From Pseudo-nitzschia pungens (lineage: Eukaryota > Bacillariophyta > Bacillariophyceae > Bacillariales > Bacillariaceae): a stretch of DNA of 64,000 nt. Position 1 is the first letter of the stretch. Every line of letters starts with the position of its first letter. A program made the position numbers and the translations under genes. The stretch lies in NCBI GenBank assembly GCA_037355855.1, contig CM074766.1:2976001-3040000 (forward strand), in the 5' to 3' direction. This document shows, in pieces, positions 53,066 through 62,170 of the stretch. The notes beneath the pieces were generated by a model. It searched no databases, was not told where the DNA came from, and saw only the letters and a program-made list of their open reading frames with translations.

Positions 53066-56000
53066 ATTGTACCAGATGGATCTGCCGCGCGCGCGCCCGA
53101 GTCCTGAGGGACAGTGCGAGCTGGACAGCCACGCTGATACGACCGCCGCCGGTTCCAATATGATCTTGCTTGAAGACCAAGTCGTCAGCCACGTCGATGT
53201 TCATCCTTTTTCGCCTGAGCTCGAGCCTATCAAGAACATTCCTATTGGGACCTGTGTTACGGCCTACACAGATACCGACGGGAAAGTTTGGTTGATTTAT
53301 TTCCACGAAGCCCTGTATTTTGGTGACAAGTTGTCCCACAGCTTGATTTGTCCGAATCAGATACGGGATTGCCATCCCAATCGTGTCAGCGAAACGCCCC
53401 GTCAGTATGATGAACAGTCCAGTCACTCCATCCATATTGACAATACCGATCCTGAAGATCCCCATGCGGGACACACCCTCGACATCAAGCTCATGCTTGA
53501 TGGGGTCGTGTCCTATTTCCCTTCCCGCAAGCCAACCAAGCATGAAATGGCTACATGCGATCATGTCGTTGCTACCCGAGACTTCCCTTGGGATCCGAAG
53601 AGCAAGAAGTTCGAGCAAGCCGAAGAAGCCATCGACGGATCTCATCCGTTGAATCCTACGCTGTCTGTCCTTCGCGCGGGGACGCCCCATGCGTCCGCGC
53701 CGACCACGAAGCAGTCCAAGAAGTCCAACAAGCGTAAGCTGGAGCCCGTCGAAACACGGTCCAACTTCAGTCCCCATTTGTACGACAAGCCTCTTCGGAG
53801 CGACGAGCTGATCCTCCCACAGCATGATTGCTATGAGAAGTACAAGCTGCGGAGCCTTCAGCAACTCTGTACCCGCCGTGATCTGACCCCATGTGCGATC
53901 GCATCCGACTCGCGTCTGGATGCGCGGCTATCTTCTCTTTTTCATTCGGGCGATTCCCTGAAGACTTGCGGGGACGATGATGTAGACGAGGATACAGTTC
54001 CAAGTCTTACAGTCAACGCCCTGCATACCCCTCTGTACGAGCGCGCCTACACCGATGGACGCGAGCGCTTCGAATTGGATCCCCGTTGCAGGGATTCCCC
54101 CGTCTGCCTGTCTGCCGTTTACAAGCATGTTCGATGGGACGACGATGCAGTCGAACCAGTCGATCCCGAGCTCGACACTATCGCCAGACGAGCCAAGTGG
54201 GGTCCGACGATTGACACCGAACGATACTGCAAGATCGACTCCGACCGTCTGTCCAAGATTTGGGATGTATCTCCGAGAAAGGCTGCGGATACTCTTCGAG
54301 TCACGACCCAGAAAGGCTTCCGCAACCCTATGCATCCCCTTGTCCGTCGATTGCCAACGCAGAGCTTCAGAAACAAGCGCATCGCGGCTGGCAAATGGTA
54401 CACCGACACCTGGATGGCAAAGGTCCCGAGCATCATGCGACAAGATTCAGCCGCCCAAGTTTTCAGTAATGGTAAGGGCTACAACGAGTTCATACCTATA
54501 CAGGGCAAGAAGCAAGCGTATGAAGGCCTGAAGATTTTCATCCACGACGTCGGTATCCCCGAGCATTTGATATCTGATGGCGCTCGAGAGCAAGGCGCCC
54601 CTGGTACTTACAAGACTCCATGGAATAAGGTCGTCAGCAAAAACCATATCCATCAGACCTTTATCCAGCCAAGATGCCCATTCCAGAATCGCGCGGAGCT
54701 CAGCATCGGCCATATCAGCAGAAGCATCCGCAAGAAGACGGCTCGGAAGCGATCCCCCAAGCGCCTGTGGGCTTTCTGCGGAGAGCTCGTTGCTGCCATC
54801 CGACAGCGCACTGCTTCCAGTGATCCTACGATGATGGGTCGAACGCCGTTCGAAATTGTACATGGGTACATGCCTGACATATCTCTGTACCAAGCCCATG
54901 AATGGTATGATTTCGTCTATTGGGTTGATCTCTCTGATGGGACTGAGAAGCTGGGACGATGGCTTGGCCCGTGCGGTGACCGATTCGGAGGCGGAGACTG
55001 CCACTGGATCCTGAACGAGGCGGCCATGCCGGTAAGCACTAACACAGTCCGTGCTGTTACTGAAGAAGAATGGCGTTCCCATGACGTCAAGCGCTATATG
55101 GACTCATTTGACCAAGCAGTGGAATCCAAGATCGGGGACAAGGTTGAGGATAACGACGCAAAGTTCCAAGCTACGTACCCTGATCCCCCTGCCGAGTTAT
55201 TTGAAGGACACCAAGAACGGTGGGAGCTCGCCGAGCCTGAAGCCTCTATTCCAGATATCGACGACCTCATACCTGATGGGGATGACTATGATGAGTATAT
55301 TGGTAATAATGTCATGATCCAGAAGGGCGATGAACGACTACGGTGTGTCGTGAAGAATCGTTCTGCTGACCTTAATGGCAATCCGATTGGTAAGAGGAAT
55401 GATAACCCTATCCTTGATACCAGAATGTATGATCTGCAGTTTCCAGATGGTTCCGTCGAGCAGTACACCGCCAATATCGTTGCTGAGAGCATGTACAGCG
55501 AGATCGATGACGACGGACGAATGTTCTCTCTACTGGACGAGATTATCGACCACGAGAAGGACGGATCGGCCGTCAGGAAGCAAGACGCGACGATCACCAA
55601 CAAGTATGGTCGTAAAGTCCCAAGGCCTACAACGAAGGGTTGGCGATTGCTCGTCAGTTGGAAAGACGGAACCGAATCCTGGTGTAAGTTGAGCGATCTG
55701 AAAGAGTCCTTTCCTGTGCAGACCGCAGAATACGCCATATCTGCCAAGATCTCGGATCAGCCAGCATTCCGATGGTGGATCCACCATGTACTACGAAGGA
55801 AGAAGCGAATCCTCAAGGCCACCAAGCGAAACAAGTACTGGGATCGGACCCACAAGTTCGGAGTGGAGTTACCACATTCTATCCCTGAAGCTCTTGCCAT
55901 CGACCGAAAGACGGGAACGGACTATTGGGAGAAGGCGATTGCAAAGGAGATGAGGAACAACGAGATGGCGTTCGAGTTTGACTCCAGCTACACCGTCGAA

Positions 56001-57578
56001 GGTCTGAAGGCCGAAGGATTCAGCAAGATCACGACGCACATGATCTTTGACGTGAAGTTGGGGTCTCTGACGCGGAAAGCACGGCTTGTCGCCGACGGCC
56101 ACAAGGTACAAGCCACAGCCAAGGAACATACCTTCAGCAGTGTTCCAAGCAGAGATTCAGTCCGTATCTTCTTCCTGTTGGCAGCGCTGAACAATTTGGA
56201 TGTGCTGTCTGCGGACATACAGAACGCATATCTTACAGCGCCGATCAAGAAGAAGTATTATCTAGTTGCACGGGCTGAAGATGGTTTCCCCCAGCATTTG
56301 GTAGGTCAGGTATGTAAGATCGTCCGAGCACTGTATGGACTTCCTGTTGCAGGCGCGTCGTTCCGATCCTATTTGACCAAGCACCTACGAACGCTAGGGT
56401 ATCAGCCTTGTAAAGCTGACCCTGATGTTCATATGCGAGTGGAGACGCGAAAGGATGGTTCTAGGTACTGGGCATACCTGATTGCATACGTCGACGATAT
56501 TATCTGTTGCAGCGAGGACCCTCGACGACAGTTGGAAAGTATCGAGCAGCGCTTCACGCTGAAGGACGGGACTATAGAGGTTCCAACCTTGTATCTGGGC
56601 GCTGATGTCCATCCGCATGTGGTCGAAGACGATCCAATTCCCAAGTGGGCAATGTCCTCCGAGAAATATGCTAAGAAGGCCATCGACGCAGTGGAAAAGG
56701 AGCTTGGCACCGAGCAATATGGTTACAAGTATCTTCCGAACAAGGTGTCTACCCCGTTGACATCCGATTATCGTCCAGAAGTGGATGTAACCGCCGAGCT
56801 GGATCCAAGCAAGCAGAACTACTACCAGGGTCTGATTGGCGTATTGAGATGGTTATGTGAGCTCGGTCGACTGGATTTGGTCATGCCTGTATCTCTCATG
56901 TCTAGGTACCTAGCCCAAGCAAGAACAGGGCATCTGAACCAAGTATTGCACATGTTCGCTTATATCAAGGCGCATGCACGATCCAAGTTAGTATTTGACG
57001 AGACGCGTCCTGATGTGGACGAGACTAGATTTTCCAATTGTGATTGGAGTGAGTTCTATCCGGACGCCAAGGAGGTGTTGCCACCAGATGCCCCTGAAGC
57101 GCTTGGAAAAGCAGTTATTATGAGTTGTTTTGTCGATGCGGACCATGCTGGATGCAAAGCCACGAGAAGATCCCATACCGGAATTATCATCTTTGTAAAC
57201 AGAGCCCCTATCCTGTGGTTCAGCAAACGCCAGACCACTGTCGAGACGTCAACCTTTGGTTCTGAGATAGTGGCATTGCGGATTGCCATTGAACTGATTG
57301 AGGGTCTCAGGTACAAGCTCCGGATGATGGGCGTTCCTATTGAAGGTCCTACGAATGTGTACTGTGACAACGAGTCTGTTGTTAAGAATACCACCAGACC
57401 GGAGAGTCCATGCAACAAGAAGCACAACAGCGTTGCTTACCACAAAGCGCGCGAGTCTATTGCTGCTGGAACAATCCGAATCGCAAAGGAGCCTGGTGAG
57501 ACCAACATTGCTGATTTATTCACTAAGTTGCTGAATGGTCCGGCTCTGAAAGACCATTGCGCTCGATGCATGTGGTAA
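53025..57578 (+). CDS. pol: Retrotransposon Pol, first copy (in frame with gag after TGA)
   Basis: Open in the gag frame from the codon after TGA to 57578, about 1,517 codons, with the first ATG only at 53076. Domains: aspartic protease (ELDSHADTTAAGSN, near 53120-53160); integrase with D (WYTDTW, about 54403), D (ISDGARE, about 54565) and E (QNRAELSIGH, about 54688); reverse transcriptase (KARLVADGHK, DIQNAYLTAPI, YVDDI at 56487); and RNase H (FVDADHAG about 57133, YCDNESV about 57360). Integrase before RT is the Ty1/copia order. The lack of an early ATG and the shared frame imply expression as a Gag-Pol fusion by reading through the TGA. All catalytic residues look intact. Confidence 0.9.
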   Translation, partial: NDGRCPKLSKVGRLLYQMDLPRARPSPEGQCELDSHADTTAAGSNMILLEDQVVSHVDVHPFSPELEPIKNIPIGTCVTAYTDTDGKVWLIYFHEALYFGDKLSHSLICPNQIRDCHPNRVSETPRQYDEQSSHSIHIDNTDPEDPHAGHTLDIKLMLDGVVSYFPSRKPTKHEMATCDHVVATRDFPWDPKSKKFEQAEEAIDGSHPLNPTLSVLRAGTPHASAPTTKQSKKSNKRKLEPVETRSNFSPHLYDKPLRSDELILPQHDCYEKYKLRSLQQLCTRRDLTPCAIASDSRLDARLSSLFHSGDSLKTCGDDDVDEDTVPSLTVNALHTPLYERAYTDGRERFELDPRCRDSPVCLSAVYKHVRWDDDAVEPVDPELDTIARRAKWGPTIDTERYCKIDSDRLSKIWDVSPRKAADTLRVTTQKGFRNPMHPLVRRLPTQSFRNKRIAAGKWYTDTWMAKVPSIMRQDSAAQVFSNGKGYNEFIPIQGKKQAYEGLKIFIHDVGIPEHLISDGAREQGAPGTYKTPWNKVVSKNHIHQTFIQPRCPFQNRAELSIGHISRSIRKKTARKRSPKRLWAFCGELVAAIRQRTASSDPTMMGRTPFEIVHGYMPDISLYQAHEWYDFVYWVDLSDGTEKLGRWLGPCGDRFGGGDCHWILNEAAMPVSTNTVRAVTEEEWRSHDVKRYMDSFDQAVESKIGDKVEDNDAKFQATYPDPPAELFEGHQERWELAEPEASIPDIDDLIPDGDDYDEYIGNNVMIQKGDERLRCVVKNRSADLNGNPIGKRNDNPILDTRMYDLQFPDGSVEQYTANIVAESMYSEIDDDGRMFSLLDEIIDHEKDGSAVRKQDATITNKYGRKVPRPTTKGWRLLVSWKDGTESWCKLSDLKESFPVQTAEYAISAKISDQPAFRWWIHHVLRRKKRILKATKRNKYWDRTHKFGVELPHSIPEALAIDRKTGTDYWEKAIAKEMRNNEMAFEFDSSYTVEGLKAEGFSKITTHMIFDVKLGSLTRKARLVADGHKVQATAKEHTFSSVPSRDSVRIFFLLAALNNLDVLSADIQNAYLTAPIKKKYYLVARAEDGFPQHLVGQVCKIVRALYGLPVAGASFRSYLTKHLRTLGYQPCKADPDVHMRVETRKDGSRYWAYLIAYVDDIICCSEDPRRQLESIEQRFTLKDGTIEVPTLYLGADVHPHVVEDDPIPKWAMSSEKYAKKAIDAVEKELGTEQYGYKYLPNKVSTPLTSDYRPEVDVTAELDPSKQNYYQGLIGVLRWLCELGRLDLVMPVSLMSRYLAQARTGHLNQVLHMFAYIKAHARSKLVFDETRPDVDETRFSNCDWSEFYPDAKEVLPPDAPEALGKAVIMSCFVDADHAGCKATRRSHTGIIIFVNRAPILWFSKRQTTVETSTFGSEIVALRIAIELIEGLRYKLRMMGVPIEGPTNVYCDNESVVKNTTRPESPCNKKHNSVAYHKARESIAAGTIRIAKEPGETNIADLFTKLLNGPALKDHCARCMW

Positions 57579-58252
57579 ATTGCTTCAGCTGCATTATTTG
57601 AGGTACCTTTGGTCCCTGACAAGCAGCCCGGACGCAGCAGATTTTTTGATTTTGATTTTCGGAAGCAGTCGATTTCGAATTTCGATTACGGATTTCGGTT
57701 GCAGCGGACTTCGATTTCGATTTCGGACGTAACTTCGACTTCGGACGTAGCTTTGTTTCGGACGCAACAACCTTTTGTTTCGGACGCAATCTATTCCGGA
57801 CGCAACCTCTTTTCGGAACGCAACCAACTTCGATTTCGATACCGATTTGCAACATGTTTTCGGATACAGTCCTTTCGATCCGACCTTATGATTACGTTAT
57901 ATGTTACATTGGGAGTCTCCGGTACACCGGTTCCGGGGACTATAAACTTGAACGACAATAGGCTGATTGATCTCCTCGTACGTGTCGAGGAATGGAACCA
58001 AGGGCAAAACGTCCTCCGGTCCGAACCCCCTTTTTTTTTGCTACGAATCAGCCGGGCCTCTGATAGAGAACTGCAATATTTGGTGCAGTTTGATCTCTGA
58101 CAAGTGACATGGATACATCCCTGAATTTCTGTTATGATCCATCCAAGTGTCCTGGTACAGCAAGCAAGAGTATTGGTGTTCCCCCGGGAGTATCAGTTTC
58201 CGGGGACCAGTATGGTTGCTCGTACAGGCACTAGCATGAATCACGGGGACTA
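57579..58252 (+). other. Retrotransposon 3' tail with TTCGGACGCAAC repeats
   Basis: After pol comes a tract of short direct repeats built from TTCGGACGCAAC and CGATTTCG (57640-57860), then three copies of a CCGGGGAC-type word (about 57935, 58198, 58243), the last, CACGGGGACTA, abutting the LTR start at 58253. A short purine run there is the best candidate for the plus-strand primer, but it is weak. Confidence 0.55.
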
Positions 58253-59016
58253 TGAAGATATTCAAGGTGGTGCTATGATCTGTGCTAGCAAGGCTCCTGT
58301 GTAGAAGGGCTACTGGGTCTACAGTCAGCAACACCCAGTAACTGACTAACAGGTGCTGAGCTCAGTGCTAGAGCTGTGTGCTAATTGCTAGCATACAGGC
58401 TCAGCAACAGGCTTAGCAACAGGCTTAGCAGCAGGCTTAGCAACAGGCTTAGCAGCAGGCTTAGCAGCAGACCTATCCTGTCTAGTATTGCTAGCAGAAT
58501 TACTAGGGTCGCCGCGTACGATTTGTACCAATCGTACGTACCCCGAGTAAAGCACCTTTTGTGGTGTAGCTAAATGCTACAGGGTTAGGGTTGCTAAGGT
58601 TGCGAGACACTGAAAGATGCTAGCCTACCATGATACCATGCTAAGATATGATGCTACCGCCGGGGTCGGGTCATTGGTGTATAATATGTACCATGACCGC
58701 ATACCCGGCCCAAACAGTTACCAAACGTGCTAGCATAAGTGAGCTAGCACACGATTCGATCTAATTAATCGGATACTCCGATACGGTACGCTACTCGTAG
58801 AATACAGTACCAGAGCTACAGGAGTTCTGTTATTATACGAGTTAGCGAGTTAGCGAATCGATGTCACGATACGATACAGAGCTGAGCGCTTTGGCTCAGC
58901 TCCCCTTTTATTCACTCTTTCTTTTATGCTCTAAAATAAACACACCTATCATGCCCTCCTTTACGACCGATTCCGATGTACCTCTAGGGAAGTGCTTTGT
59001 ATTGCTTGAGTGTATG
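58253..59016 (+). repeat. Shared middle LTR (right end approximate)
   Basis: Same as 49131 onward except for two extra 12-bp CAGGCTTAGCA-type units. It serves as 3' LTR of the first copy and 5' LTR of the second. Confidence 0.65.
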
Positions 59017-59736
59017 CAATAGGCCTTGAACAGTCCACTGTAGACTCACGATTTGCCAGGACTTTACGTCTTATTATTGTTAAGGCTTTCCCCTATTTTT
59101 CAGTACGCAGTACAAGATGTTTATCTACGATTAGACCCCGAAGACCGCTGACGAGCGGATATCAACACAGTTTATCAGACCCACCGCTCGACCCACTACG
59201 AACCGGGACGCCGGCTAGAGCGTGTGACGAAACCCAGCTGGCTGATCACCACTGGCATCCATACCTACACTTGGATGTAAAACATCAGCTTATTGGACCT
59301 ACAGCTGACATCGCGAGATCCCTGATGTTAATGGGGAGCCCTTCCCCAGCAGACACGCGGACCGACCGGAGCCCAGCACATCCACCTCTGGGGGTCTACT
59401 GATACATGATACGGTAGTTGAGCATCATGGTGGCACCATGGAGCTCGATCCGGTGGGGAAGGAGCAGGACGTGGAGAAAGCAGCGTCCATGATTCCCTGT
59501 TATTTACAGGATTCAAGGGGACGCTTGTTTGCAACGGATGGAACCACACTGGAAAAAGAAAAGGCTTTCGTGGAGACAGACCACCACGTATTCCAGTGAG
59601 AACGGTCAGTTATATCCAGCAGAATAAGAACATGACGTCAGGACCATCCATCAGAATAGTGAGGCGCAGACAACCTCCAATCTGCCATACCATCGATTTT
59701 TTGATTTTAGCCAAGGGAACTTGGAATCAGAACTCC

Positions 59737-59823
59737 GAGACCAGTCATGTCTCTGAGGCCAGTCATGCCTCTGAGGCCAATCATGCCTCAAAACCGATAG
59801 ATCCCTGGGACCAGTCATGTCCC
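59737..59823 (+). other. Four co-varying leader hairpins, second copy
   Basis: Identical to 50591-50677, with 17-nt hairpins at 59737, 59755, 59773 and 59807. Confidence 0.75.
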
Positions 59824-60166
59824 AAGAATCAAATCGATTGGTCCAGAGCAGAAAGACCGATAGAATTCTTCTTCTTTTGGTCATAACCAACCATCCAACC
59901 ATCGGACCGGAAATGGATACCTTTCTAGCCAACCATCGATGTGGATACCTTCCTTCGAAGACGTCGGCACGAAACTGTTGACACCAATGCTGACGTGACA
60001 CATGATACCTTTCTTTTGATTGTCGACGCGTGACCTCCGATCGACACGGACCATCGATTCGGATGTTCGATTGACAAATTGGATGGAAACAATCCCCATC
60101 ACAAAAGAATTTGGTTTAGAAATCCGAAGCAAGTTAGTTACTCAAAGCAAGTCAGCAAAGTCAACC

Positions 60167-62170
60167 ATGGCCAAGCAAACTAGAAGCCAAGCCGCCGCCG
60201 CTGCAGCCGCCGCCGGAGACGGCGCCCCTGGAGCTGTCCCTGGAGGTGGCGCTGCCCCTGGAGGAGACGCCGCCCCTGGAGATGGTGGTGGAGCTGTCCC
60301 CGGAGCCGGAGCCGGAGTCGGCGCTCCCCCACCTGGAGATGTCCCTGGAGTCGTCGATGGAGTCGGCGTTCCCCCTGTCGGAGCGCCTGGAGTCCCTCCT
60401 GTTGCTCCTGCTGTCCCTGCTGCGTTTGGAGCCTCCAGAGTCCGACAAGAACCAAACCTTGAAATCCAACCCCGATCTGAGATGATCCTGCTTGCTGCTA
60501 TTCAGGAACTGAGAGCAATGCGCAGCGAAAATGCAGCCCGGATTGCTGCTGACGCTGCTGCTGCCGCCGCTCGTGAGGATGCAGCCCGGATTGCTGCTGA
60601 AACTGCTGCTGCTGCTGCTGCTGCTGCCGCCGCCGCCGCTCGTGCTCCTGCTCCTGCTCCCGCTCCTGCACCTGCAGGGGCTAGCCCTGATATCCTCCAA
60701 GCTCACGCCACAGCCCAGGCTAACGGAGGCATCTCTGGATACAAGAATGGAGCGAAGCTCACCTCAAGAGAATTAGACCTCCACAAGATCCTTTCTGGTT
60801 TCAGCAACAACGATACGGCGGATGAACTATTCCGGAATGGCCTCAACAGCATCGAGGCGATCCAGCAGCTCTCTGCCAAGGAACTCCCCAAGTACCTACG
60901 TGATTTCAATAGCGACCGTCATCCGATGTGCCCCCACCCTGAACGAGTATTCATCGGACTTTCCTTCAGACAATCCTTTAAGCTTCTTTCTGAGTGGATC
61001 CGCTACCAACCACTCATTGGTATCAAGCCTACAGCCCATACTTGGCTTAGTGATCCCCTCGCAGCCGACCGAACTCGTGATCGCCTACACGGAATGGAAA
61101 CCTCCGACAAGGAGACAGTCGCATCCATTACCCCGCCGAAGCTCGCCAGCCTTGACAACTTCCGTAAGTGGGAAGAAAACTTCCGCCAGTTCCTCCGCTT
61201 CCAGTACAATGAACGAGGATTCCCCTTATCATATGTCATTCGCCCGAAGGAGCAAGAGACGGTGACTGCAGCTGACAGGTCCGCCACTGTTGGGAACGAC
61301 GGGACCTATTCCAACTGGATGGATTATAATGTTCGATGCGCCACGCTTGAAGGCCCACAGTTTGTCACTGACAACCACGACGTTTGGGTGCTGCTCTGTA
61401 ACGCGGTCAGCGACGGGCCCGGTTGGGCCTACACTCGAAAGTACAAAGACGCGAAGCATCCAACTGGGAATGCCCGAGCCGCATTCCTAACTCTATACGA
61501 GAATGCCTTCTCTCAGACGAACGTCACGGCTATCCTTGACAAGGTCCGTACCGGTATGTACACCTCTCGCTACACAGGAGACTCTCGAACATACGACTTT
61601 GAGAAGCACTGCAGAACTTGGTTGAATTTCCAGACTACGCTCACCAATCACGGCAAGTTGCCAGACGAGCAAGACTTCACCATGAATTTCATCCACAGCA
61701 TCCAAGACGATCGGTTTGAGAACCCCAAGATCCAAGCCCTCGACAGTGACAAGTATACCACGAACTTCAATGAATGCGTCTCATTCTTCAAGAAATGCCT
61801 CGGCATACGGAAGATGGGTGCGGCTTCAACCAAGCGAGCGCGAAGTATTTCCTCTGTACGTCAAGATGGTGGCGATGGTCAAGGAAGTAGCAACCACGGC
61901 GGATCGTATAGCGGGAAGGTCGAAGACAAGAAGTATCCCTACGAAGTTTACAAGACCTTCTCCAAGGAACAACGAAAGCAGTTGTACGACCTCCGCCAGA
62001 AGAAGAAGGCCCGAACCATTCAGTCCACGAGTTCGAGCCATGCCACGCCTGCTGCCTCCGCGAACGCGAACGCGACCCAAGGCGCAGGGAACAGTTTTGG
62101 GCCCAAGGGGCGCAAGAAGGGCAAGAAGAAGGGCAACGGCTTGAACCAAGGACAGACCCCCAAGAACTGA
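60167..62170 (+). CDS. gag: Retrotransposon Gag, second copy, 667 aa
   Basis: Same frame and length as the first copy, starting at the ATG at 60167 and ending in the same TGA (62168). Gly replaces Arg at codon 17. The Ala/Gly/Pro-rich N-terminus, capsid-like core and basic C-terminus are otherwise unchanged, so the copy shows no sign of decay. Confidence 0.88.
   Translation: MAKQTRSQAAAAAAAAGDGAPGAVPGGGAAPGGDAAPGDGGGAVPGAGAGVGAPPPGDVPGVVDGVGVPPVGAPGVPPVAPAVPAAFGASRVRQEPNLEIQPRSEMILLAAIQELRAMRSENAARIAADAAAAAAREDAARIAAETAAAAAAAAAAAARAPAPAPAPAPAGASPDILQAHATAQANGGISGYKNGAKLTSRELDLHKILSGFSNNDTADELFRNGLNSIEAIQQLSAKELPKYLRDFNSDRHPMCPHPERVFIGLSFRQSFKLLSEWIRYQPLIGIKPTAHTWLSDPLAADRTRDRLHGMETSDKETVASITPPKLASLDNFRKWEENFRQFLRFQYNERGFPLSYVIRPKEQETVTAADRSATVGNDGTYSNWMDYNVRCATLEGPQFVTDNHDVWVLLCNAVSDGPGWAYTRKYKDAKHPTGNARAAFLTLYENAFSQTNVTAILDKVRTGMYTSRYTGDSRTYDFEKHCRTWLNFQTTLTNHGKLPDEQDFTMNFIHSIQDDRFENPKIQALDSDKYTTNFNECVSFFKKCLGIRKMGAASTKRARSISSVRQDGGDGQGSSNHGGSYSGKVEDKKYPYEVYKTFSKEQRKQLYDLRQKKKARTIQSTSSSHATPAASANANATQGAGNSFGPKGRKKGKKKGNGLNQGQTPKN

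Larger units (their letters stand above)
49131..58252 (+). mobile_element. Ty1/copia LTR retrotransposon, first copy (LTR plus internal region)
   Basis: The sequence from 49131 recurs from 58253 on, while the bases before the two points are unrelated, so TG at 49131 and 58253 marks the left end of the LTR. The order is LTR, about 1.1 kb of leader, gag (51021-53024) and pol (53025-57578) with protease, integrase, reverse transcriptase and RNase H in copia order, then a 3' tail to 58252. The 3' LTR of this copy is the 5' LTR of the next. Both frames are intact. No primer-binding site matching the initiator tRNA 3' end was found, so the right end of the LTR is undefined. Confidence 0.9.

Noticed and set aside
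57609..58100. 163-codon frame downstream of pol, possible extra retrotransposon gene
   Set aside because: Encodes the TTCGGACGCAAC-type repeats and has no env-like or other domain; treated as 3' tail.
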